Of a DNA stretch of 64,000 nucleotides, positions 56,422 to 64,000 are shown piece by piece. Both the position numbers and the translations under genes were made by a program. This DNA is from Stenotrophomonas sp. 57. GTDB lineage: Bacteria > Pseudomonadota > Gammaproteobacteria > Xanthomonadales > Xanthomonadaceae. The notes under the pieces are model-generated. The model saw only the letters and a list, made by a program, of their open reading frames with translations. It had not been told where the DNA came from and did no database searches. Within the stretch, counting starts at the first letter, position 1, and each line of letters begins with the position of its first letter. Where the stretch lies: assembly GCF_030291075.1 (NCBI RefSeq), contig NZ_CP127407.1, positions 3,656,001-3,720,000 on the forward strand. The letters are read 5' to 3'.

Positions 56422-57054
56422 ATGACAACACTGCGCTGGTACTTCGATTTCGTCTCGCCCTACTCCTACCTGCACTGGCAGAAGCTGAAGCAGCTGCCGC
56501 AGTTCGCGCAGATCCAGGCCGTACCGATCGCCTTCGGTGCGGTGCTGCATCACCTGGGCAACCTGGGCCCGGCGGAAATTCCGGCCAAGCGTCGCTTCGC
56601 CTACCGCCACCTGCAATGGACCGCGCAGGCCGAAGGCACCCCGATGCGCTTCCCGCCCGGCCATCCGTTCAATCCACTGGCGGCGCTGCGCCTGTGCCTG
56701 GCCGCGGGTGCCAGCGCGCAGGCAGTGGACGTGCTGTTCGACTGGATCTGGCGCGATGGCCACGCCGGCGACAGCGCCGAAGCCCTGCGCGAACCCGGCG
56801 CACGGCTGGGCATCGAGGATGTCGCATCCGCCATTGCCGGGCCTGCGGTGAAGGAGCAGCTGCGGCGCAACACGGAGACCGCGATCGCGGCCGGCGTGTT
56901 CGGCGTACCCACCCTGGCCATCGGCGACGAACTGTTCTGGGGCAACGACGCACATCCGCTGATGGCCGCGGTGCTGGCCGATCCGGGCATGCTGCAGCAG
57001 CCCGCCTGGCAGCACCTGGACAGCCTGCCTGTGGCGGTGCAGCGCAATCGCTGA
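56422..57054 (+). CDS. 2-hydroxychromene-2-carboxylate isomerase family protein
   Basis: 210 residues, thioredoxin fold of the kappa-class GST/DsbA type. The N-terminal WYFDFVSPYSYLHW includes the Ser that binds glutathione in this family. GVFGVPTLAIGDELFWGNDA is the cis-Pro region and C-terminal mark. Members isomerise hydroxychromene carboxylates in naphthalene breakdown, but most chromosomal copies have unknown substrates. Starts 20 bases after the amidohydrolase pair and may share the operon. Confidence 0.87.
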   Translation: MTTLRWYFDFVSPYSYLHWQKLKQLPQFAQIQAVPIAFGAVLHHLGNLGPAEIPAKRRFAYRHLQWTAQAEGTPMRFPPGHPFNPLAALRLCLAAGASAQAVDVLFDWIWRDGHAGDSAEALREPGARLGIEDVASAIAGPAVKEQLRRNTETAIAAGVFGVPTLAIGDELFWGNDAHPLMAAVLADPGMLQQPAWQHLDSLPVAVQRNR

Positions 57055-57149
57055 ACAGGGCGCGACGCCTTTCCCTCGCGCGCCCGGCCAGGTTTTGAGA
57101 TAGTTTTCACATTTCCGAACCTACAACCGCCCTGGAGGGGGAGCTGCGG

Positions 57150-58091
57150 ATGCGCATCGGAATCGTCGTCGACTCGGCCTGCGACCTGCCGCAGGACTTC
57201 ATTGCCGAGCACAACATCGTGCTGCTGCCGATCACTGTACGCATCGGCGAAGCGGTGCTGGCCGATCACCGCGATGAGCAGGCCACGCTGAGCTTCCTGC
57301 ACGCGCATGTGGCCGAACATGGGGCTGAAGCGGAGACCATCCCCTTCAGCGTCAACCAGATCCGCGACCTGTTCCTGCAGCAGCTGGTGATCGATTACGA
57401 CCACGTATTCTGCATGACCATCACCAAGACCCGCAGCCCGATCCACGACAATGCGCTGCAGGCCAGTTTCGCCATCCTCAACGACTACAAGCCGGTGCGG
57501 CAGGCGGCGGGCTACAACTCGCCGTTCGCGCTGCGCGTGCTCGACACGCAGAACCTGTTTGCCGCGCAGGCCGTGACCGCGGTGGAGGCGGTGCGCCTGC
57601 GCGACAGCAACGCCAGCGTGCAGCAGATCCGCGAACGGCTGGAGGAACTGGCCGGCAACGTACACGGCTACATGGTCACCCGCGACCTGTACTACATGCG
57701 CGCACGTGCGCGGCACAAGGGCGACCGCAGCGTCGGCCTGCTCAGCGCGGCGCTGGGCAGCGCGCTGGACATCAAGCCGGTGCTGCACGGCTACCGCGGC
57801 GAGACCGGGCCGGTGGCCAAGATCAAGGGCTTCGACAACGCCGTGCAGAAGCTGTTCGCGGTGGTCGGCCAACGCGTGCGTGCGGGGCTGATGACACCGA
57901 CCGTGTGCGTCAGCTACGGCGGCGAACTGGACGAACTGCGCACCCTGCCTGGCTACGCACAGCTGAAGGAGGTCTGCGCCGGCCACGGCGTGACCGTGTA
58001 CGAATCGGTGATGAGCCTGACCGGCATGGTCAACGTCGGCAAGGGTGCGGTCACCGTGGGCTTTGCCGATGGGCCGCATCGGTTTGAATGA
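57150..58091 (+). CDS. DegV family fatty-acid-binding protein
   Basis: 313 residues. Begins IGIVVDSACDLPQDFI with the conserved DSACDLP loop, then ETIPFSVNQIRDLF and MTITKTRSPIHDNALQ around the lipid-binding Ser or Thr. DegV/FakB proteins bind a fatty acid for phosphorylation by FakA; no FakA gene is near. It has the ribosome site GGAGGGGGAG. A separate promoter is likely in the 95-base gap upstream. Confidence 0.9.
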   Translation: MRIGIVVDSACDLPQDFIAEHNIVLLPITVRIGEAVLADHRDEQATLSFLHAHVAEHGAEAETIPFSVNQIRDLFLQQLVIDYDHVFCMTITKTRSPIHDNALQASFAILNDYKPVRQAAGYNSPFALRVLDTQNLFAAQAVTAVEAVRLRDSNASVQQIRERLEELAGNVHGYMVTRDLYYMRARARHKGDRSVGLLSAALGSALDIKPVLHGYRGETGPVAKIKGFDNAVQKLFAVVGQRVRAGLMTPTVCVSYGGELDELRTLPGYAQLKEVCAGHGVTVYESVMSLTGMVNVGKGAVTVGFADGPHRFE

Positions 58092-58168
58092 AGGCCGACC
58101 GTGGCGGGAATCTGCACATCGATTCCACCGCGACTGTGCCAGCCTTGCCGCACTTCAAGGAGAACACC

Positions 58169-58507
58169 ATGCCTGCGCAGTACCACATCAGCCTGCCCGA
58201 CCCGTCCAAGGCCCGCGGCAACGATCCTGACCTGTCCTTCCATTCGCAGGGCGCCGCCGGTTTCGCCGAAGAGCTGCAGGACGCCCTGCGCAGCGGCACG
58301 CTGTTCGAGCGCTGGAAGGCCAAGCAGCCCGACCCGGATGCGGTGGAGCCGCAGTGGGGGGCAACCGATCCGGATGCCACCGTGACCGGCGAGCAGAAGG
58401 ATCTGCGCATCAACCTGGTGGCCACCACCCGCATCGACAGCGACGTGTTCAAGCAGCGCCTGCGCCTGCTGGCCGGCCACCATTGGGAACTGCGCGACGT
58501 GCGTTGA
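58169..58507 (+). CDS. conserved-looking hypothetical protein
   Basis: 112 residues, family not recognised. No signal peptide or membrane helix. Acidic and hydrophilic (HISLPDPSKARGNDPDLSFH; LFERWKAKQPDPDAVEPQW), with an ordered C terminus TTRIDSDVFKQRLRLLAGH. The start was chosen for a perfect AAGGAG site seven bases away; the frame is open 81 bases further upstream into degV. Confidence 0.7.
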   Translation: MPAQYHISLPDPSKARGNDPDLSFHSQGAAGFAEELQDALRSGTLFERWKAKQPDPDAVEPQWGATDPDATVTGEQKDLRINLVATTRIDSDVFKQRLRLLAGHHWELRDVR

Positions 58508-58537
58508 GGCATCCGCCGGCGTCGCCGGTGAAATTTG

Positions 58538-58566
58538 GCGCGCTCGACTCTTCCGGTCGAGCGCGC
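58538..58566. terminator. hairpin after the hypothetical gene
   Basis: Perfect 11-bp stem GCGCGCTCGAC / GTCGAGCGCGC with a 7-base loop, no T-run. It lies between convergent genes. The rest of 58567-58743 shows nothing further. Confidence 0.5.
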
Positions 58567-58743
58567 TGTCGTGCCGCCGCCCATGCAGGTTGCACGGAGT
58601 GCACACAGCCACTACCCGGCGCGGCCAGAGTGTCCAGCGTGATGCGCTGGGGGACGGCACTTCAAGCAGGTCGATTCTGAGCGACGAGAGCAGGATGCGG
58701 TCCGGAGGCAATGCGCCGTCAGCGCGTCACCGACGGATCCGGA

Positions 58744-60201
58744 TCAGCAATCCATCGTGCCGTGCGTGCTGCCTTCGTCATCCAGCACGTGCGCATGCAG
58801 GATCACCTGGTTGCGGCCGGCCCGCTTGGCCGCATACAGGCCGGCATCGGCATCGGCCAGCAGCTGATCGGCACTGGCCATCGCTGGCGGATGCAGGTAC
58901 CCCACACCGATGCTGATGCTGACCGATCCTTCCGCCAGTGGCAGCGCTTCCACCGCCTCGCGTAGGCGCTCAGCCAGCGCCAGTACGCTGGACAACGGGC
59001 TTCCTGGCACGATCACCGCGAATTCCTCGCCCCCGTACCGCGCAACACTGTCGCCCGCACGGCCCGCGCCTGCCTTCAGAATCGCAGCAACCGCCTGCAG
59101 ACAGCGGTCCCCCGCAGGATGGCCGTGCTGGTCGTTGAAGGCCTTGAAGTGGTCGATATCCAACAGCAGCAGGCCCAGCTCGGTGCCACTGCGCCGTGCG
59201 CGGTTCCACTCGGCCAGCAGCAGCGCGTCGAACTCGCGCCGGTTGGCCACGCCGGTCAGGCCATCCTGGCGCGCCAGCTGGTCCAGCGACGCCTGCCGTT
59301 CCATCAGGTCCACCTGCAGCAGGATGCTGCGCAGGCCGAAGCCCAGCGTCGCCACCACGAACCCGCTGACCGCCAGCGGTCGCGCATGGTCGACCACCAG
59401 GGTGCCGACCACCAGCAGCAGCAACGGCAGGATCATCGGGCCGGCCGCCTGCACCGTGCGCGCCATCCGTGGATGCGGCGCAAGGATCCGCGCGGGTGCC
59501 TGGCTGAGTGCGAGCAGCGCCAACAACAGGAACGGCAGATCGATCAGCAGGTCGGCATAGGCACCGAACGCATCGTCGGAGGTGTAGTGGTTGATGTAGT
59601 ACGCCACCAACAGGTAGGTGACCGCATACATCGCCAGCGCACGGAAAAAGGTGCGCCGCTCGGGAACGTCGCCGGCCAGCCAGCGCACCACCGCGAACAT
59701 GGCGATGCACAGGTTCTGGATATCGAACATGCGCTGCATGTTGGACAACGCGTGGTCGTCGATGTCAACACGGGCGGCAAACGACTGCGCGTGCACGAAG
59801 AACAGCACACCCAGCAGCGCCGCCATCGCCGCATCGATCAGGCTGATGCTGACCCGTTCCCGGCGCGCCCGGGCCAGGATGAACACCAGGGGCACACCGT
59901 AAAGCACGTAAAGGAACAGGCTAGCCCGCGGGGTGAAATCGGCACGGCCGGCGCCCAGAGCGTCGATCATGTTGAACGCCATGCCGCCGGCCCACAGCAG
60001 CAGCGCCAACGCCGTGGCCCGCCACCCCAGCGCCGCGCGGTCGCGGCGGGCCCGCCACAGGCAGGCGACCGCAGCCAGCAACGGGGCGCCGGTCAGGAAA
60101 ACGAAGGAACCCGCCCCGGCGGGACCGGGCCACAGGGCCAGCACCACGCCATGGCACAGCACATACAGCAGCGCCAGCACTACCGGCATGCCTTCCCCCA
60201 T
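58744..60201 (-). CDS. membrane-bound diguanylate cyclase
   Basis: 485 residues. About eight hydrophobic helices (residues 5-310) form an unnamed integral sensor. The GGDEF domain follows (about 325-480) with active site YGGEEF and an inhibitory RxxD site (RAGD) five residues before it. It should make cyclic di-GMP and be product-inhibited. Start uncertain: ATG at 60201 or 60189, or TTG at 60207. Confidence 0.88.
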   Translation of the reverse strand: MGEGMPVVLALLYVLCHGVVLALWPGPAGAGSFVFLTGAPLLAAVACLWRARRDRAALGWRATALALLLWAGGMAFNMIDALGAGRADFTPRASLFLYVLYGVPLVFILARARRERVSISLIDAAMAALLGVLFFVHAQSFAARVDIDDHALSNMQRMFDIQNLCIAMFAVVRWLAGDVPERRTFFRALAMYAVTYLLVAYYINHYTSDDAFGAYADLLIDLPFLLLALLALSQAPARILAPHPRMARTVQAAGPMILPLLLLVVGTLVVDHARPLAVSGFVVATLGFGLRSILLQVDLMERQASLDQLARQDGLTGVANRREFDALLLAEWNRARRSGTELGLLLLDIDHFKAFNDQHGHPAGDRCLQAVAAILKAGAGRAGDSVARYGGEEFAVIVPGSPLSSVLALAERLREAVEALPLAEGSVSISIGVGYLHPPAMASADQLLADADAGLYAAKRAGRNQVILHAHVLDDEGSTHGTMDC

Positions 60202-60292
60202 CCGCAAGGCCGTATGGGCGCACGATAGCGCGCCGGCACGCTACAGCGGCGTGATCCACTGCGGCAAAACAACACGCCGCGGGCACCGCCCG

Positions 60293-60365
60293 GTAGTGCC
60301 GGCCAGTGGTCGGCAACCTGCAGCTCCGTGTCTCCCTGGGTGGGCCGGCCAGCGGCCGGCACTAC
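60293..60365. repeat. REP dimer, GTAGTGCCGGCC variant
   Basis: Two hairpins, the first starting GTAGTGCCGGCCAGTGGTC, the second ending GCGGCCGGCACTAC. Lies downstream of fghA and upstream of the diguanylate cyclase. Confidence 0.82.
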
Positions 60366-60375
60366 CGCAGACGCC

Positions 60376-61206
60376 TCAGGCGTTGAGGGCGCGGGCGTGG
60401 TGGGCGATGTGCTCGCCGATGAAGCTGCCAATGAAGTAGTAGCTGTGGTCGTAACCAGGCTGCAGGCGCAGGGTCAGCGGATGGCCGGCGGCCGCGCAGG
60501 CCTCCTGCAGGCGCTGTGGCTGCAGCTGGGTCTGCAGGAACTCGTCGGCCTCGCCCTGGTCGACCAGCAGCGGCAGTCGCTCTTCGGCGGTGGCCAGCAG
60601 CGCACAGGCATCCCACGCAGCCCAGTCGGCGGGGTTGTCGCCGAGGTAAGCATGGAAGGCCTTTTGACCCCACGGCACGTGGCTGGGCGCGACAATCGGC
60701 GAAAACGCCGACACGCTGCGATAGCGCCCCGGGTTGCGCAGCGCGATCACCAGCGCGCCATGGCCGCCCATCGAATGGCCACTGATCGCGCGGGCATCGG
60801 TCACCGCGAAGTTCGCTTCGATCAGCGCCGGCAGCTCCTGCGCCACGTAATCGTGCATGCGGTAGTGCGTCGCCCACGGCACGCGGGTGGCATTGAGGTA
60901 GAAGCCAGCGCCCTTGCCCAGGTCGTAGCCCTCGGCATCGGCCACATCGTCACCGCGCGGGCTGGTGTCGGGTGCGACGATGATCACCCCATGCTCGGCC
61001 GCATAGCGCTGCGCGCCGGCCTTGGTGATGAAATTCTGCTCGGTGCAGGTCAGGCCGCTCAGCCAGTACAGCACCGGCAGCGCCTGAGTATCCGCCTGCG
61101 GCGGCAGGTACACGGCGAACTGCATGTCGCAGCCCAGCGTGGTCGAATGATGGCGGTAGACGTCCTGCCAGCCACCGAAACAGGCGCGGTGTTCAATGCG
61201 TTCCAT
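60376..61206 (-). CDS. fghA: S-formylglutathione hydrolase
   Basis: 276 residues, alpha/beta hydrolase of the esterase D family. Nucleophile Ser in GHSMGGHGA, Asp in [12 protein letters not shown] and His in [13 protein letters not shown]. It splits S-formylglutathione to formate and glutathione, the last step of formaldehyde detoxification. Start ATG follows AGGAG; an upstream frame is ignored. Last gene of the frmR-adhC-yqcC-fghA run. Confidence 0.94.
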   Translation of the reverse strand: MERIEHRACFGGWQDVYRHHSTTLGCDMQFAVYLPPQADTQALPVLYWLSGLTCTEQNFITKAGAQRYAAEHGVIIVAPDTSPRGDDVADAEGYDLGKGAGFYLNATRVPWATHYRMHDYVAQELPALIEANFAVTDARAISGHSMGGHGALVIALRNPGRYRSVSAFSPIVAPSHVPWGQKAFHAYLGDNPADWAAWDACALLATAEERLPLLVDQGEADEFLQTQLQPQRLQEACAAAGHPLTLRLQPGYDHSYYFIGSFIGEHIAHHARALNA

Positions 61207-61228
61207 GGGACTCTCCTGCGTGCCGGCG

Positions 61229-61573
61229 TCAGCCGTCACGTGTGTTGATCAACTCATCCAGCTGCGACAGCAGGCGCAGCAGCGGCTCGACGCCGGGCTG
61301 GCCATCCAGGTTGCGGTACGCGGCCACCGCCACATCGCTGCGCGGTGGCCATCGGCCATCGGCGCGGGCCTCGTGCAGCCGCGGCAGGAAGACCTGCGCC
61401 AGCCAGTGCTCGAACGGCATCTCATCGATGCCGAACGGTGAATCCACCGGGCGCGGGGCACCGACCTCGCCTTCGACCCAGCCCAGCGCGCGCAGCACCT
61501 GCTCAATCGGGGCGACCAGGGCCGCGCGCGGGTCTTCCGCACGCGGCCCGCGCAGGGCATCCAGCCAGCCCAT
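61229..61573 (-). CDS. YqcC-like (DUF446) small protein
   Basis: 114 residues. [14 protein letters not shown], then [18 protein letters not shown], then [12 protein letters not shown] match the YqcC family, four-helix proteins usually found beside the tRNA pseudouridine synthase truC. Here it sits between adhC (8 bases) and fghA (22 bases) in a formaldehyde operon. Function unknown. Confidence 0.82.
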   Translation of the reverse strand: MGWLDALRGPRAEDPRAALVAPIEQVLRALGWVEGEVGAPRPVDSPFGIDEMPFEHWLAQVFLPRLHEARADGRWPPRSDVAVAAYRNLDGQPGVEPLLRLLSQLDELINTRDG

Positions 61574-61581
61574 GCCGTGGC

Positions 61582-63025
<1,444 letters not shown>

Positions 63026-63044
63026 GACGGAGGCAGCTCGGAAC

Positions 63045-63063
63045 TATACTAGGGGATAGTATA
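63045..63063. promoter_or_regulatory. FrmR-type operator and promoter
   Basis: TATACTAGGGGATAGTATA: a G-tract between 7-bp inverted AT-rich arms, the shape bound by RcnR/CsoR-family repressors, 19 bases before the frmR start. TATACT on the minus strand can also serve as a -10 box, so binding would block transcription. Confidence 0.75.
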
Positions 63064-63096
63064 CACTCCAGGTTTCCTGACTCAATCCGGGGGGCC

Positions 63097-64000
63097 TCAG
63101 TCGAACGCTCCCCGACCCGCCAGCCGCGCCAGTTCATCCACCACATAGCGCACCTTCGGTCGCAGGTGGCGGGTCGGTGGCCACAGTGCGTGGATGTCGA
63201 TATGCCGCTGCATGTGCGCATCCAGCACCGAGTGCAGCGCGCCGGACTCCAGATGACGGCGCACCAGTGAGATGGGCATCTGGCAGATGCCGAGCCCAGC
63301 GATGGCCGCGTCGATCACCGCGTCGCCGTCGTTGAGCTGGTAGGCCGCATTCGGAATGAAGGTTCCTTCCGCATCATCGCTACCGATCCGCCACGCCACC
63401 GGCTGGCCGTGGCGGAAGCCGACGATGCTGCGGTGCTGCGCCAGCTCCTCGACAATGTGCGGGGTACCATGTGCCTGCAGGTACGCTGGCGATGCACAGG
63501 TGACCAGCCGCTGGCGCCCCAGCCGGCGTGCCACCAGATGCTCGGCCTGGTGCAGCCCACCGAAGCGGATCAGCAGGTCGATGCCTTCCTCGACGGGATC
63601 GATGAAGTGATCGGTGAAGGTCATCGTCAGCTGCAGGTCCGGGTACTGCCGGCACAGCCGCAGCAGCACCGGCAGCACCACCAGCCGCCCGAACGAGGAC
63701 GGCATGTCGATGCGCAGCCGCCCGCTGGGCAGCCCGGCCGACCCCAGGCAGGCCTCGGCGGCGGAGATTTCTTCGAGCGCCGCCGCACACGATGCGTAGT
63801 ACGCCTCGCCGTCGGTGGTCAGCGCGATGCGCCGCGTGGTGCGGTGGAACAGGCGCACGCCCAGCCGCGCTTCCAGCCGGGCGATGGCTTTGCCCACCGC
63901 CGAGCGCGAGATGCCCAGCGCATCGGCGGCTTCGGTGAAGCTGCCCGAGCGCGCTGTGGTGACGAAGGTCACCAGGCCATTCAAGGATTCCAGTGGCAAC
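63097..64000 (-). CDS. LysR family transcriptional regulator, start probably outside
   Basis: About 300 residues visible. Helix-turn-helix LVTFVTTARSGSFTEAADAL and GISRSAVGKAIARLEARLG, then a LysR_substrate domain from about residue 90. A TTG at 63999 could be the start, but the frame is open to the window edge and most relatives have two or three more residues, so the true start may lie beyond. It is on the same strand as and upstream of frmR. Target unknown. Confidence 0.88.
   Translation of the reverse strand, partial: LPLESLNGLVTFVTTARSGSFTEAADALGISRSAVGKAIARLEARLGVRLFHRTTRRIALTTDGEAYYASCAAALEEISAAEACLGSAGLPSGRLRIDMPSSFGRLVVLPVLLRLCRQYPDLQLTMTFTDHFIDPVEEGIDLLIRFGGLHQAEHLVARRLGRQRLVTCASPAYLQAHGTPHIVEELAQHRSIVGFRHGQPVAWRIGSDDAEGTFIPNAAYQLNDGDAVIDAAIAGLGICQMPISLVRRHLESGALHSVLDAHMQRHIDIHALWPPTRHLRPKVRYVVDELARLAGRGAFD

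Overview
The window is high-GC chromosomal DNA from a gammaproteobacterium of the Stenotrophomonas maltophilia complex. Two independent signals point there. The gene order RND pump, membrane fusion protein, divergent TetR regulator, pcm and tolC matches the SmeOP-TolCSm multidrug efflux locus of that species. The intergenic spaces are also full of the palindromic repeats that start with GTAG (SMAG type) typical of that genus. Nearly all genes look like ordinary core genome. There is one insertion sequence, no prophage, no CRISPR array, and no tRNA or rRNA gene.

Layout. 0-2.7 kb: the end of leuC, then leuD and leuB (leucine synthesis). 2.8-4.6 kb: an SDR oxidoreductase and a divergent LysR regulator. 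4.7-12 kb: smeP, smeO, smeRo, pcm and tolC, ending at a strong terminator. 12-18.5 kb: a permease-like protein, waaA and an LpxL-type acyltransferase (lipid A/Kdo), an O-antigen-ligase-like membrane protein, a glycosyltransferase and a small zinc-finger protein. 19-23 kb: a secreted GH92 alpha-mannosidase coupled to a basic-secretory-protein metallopeptidase.

23.5-41.5 kb reads as a carboxylic-acid island. It holds malic enzyme (maeB), the C4-dicarboxylate carrier dctA, an OprP-like porin, a hybrid kinase with a DctB-like input domain, and its probable LuxR-type partner. An IS3-family element lies between kinase and regulator. A TctD/TctE two-component system follows, with an orphan periplasmic binding protein, a second OprP-like porin, a CitMHS citrate carrier and a PhaB-like reductase. 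The inferred flow is porin to inner-membrane symporter to central metabolism, controlled by two separate signalling pairs.

41.5-64 kb: a TonB-dependent receptor, a QEGLA-motif metalloprotein, rsgA, an AlaA-type aminotransferase, an SGNH esterase, a methyltransferase, a polysaccharide deacetylase, a three-domain glutaredoxin fusion, a DUF924 protein, AMP nucleosidase, a pair of amidohydrolases (the second without its metal site), an isomerase, a DegV protein, a membrane diguanylate cyclase, and a formaldehyde-detoxification operon (frmR, adhC, yqcC-like, fghA) with a visible FrmR-type operator. A LysR gene runs off the right edge.

The most unusual material is non-coding. Three copies of a hairpin element share a 50-nt apical loop but have unrelated, internally compensated stems, and one copy is split by the IS at the edge of its loop. 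A 38-bp inverted repeat supplies the stop codons of two convergent genes. Repeat heads also supply stop codons elsewhere, and one repeat lies inside a signal-peptide coding region.
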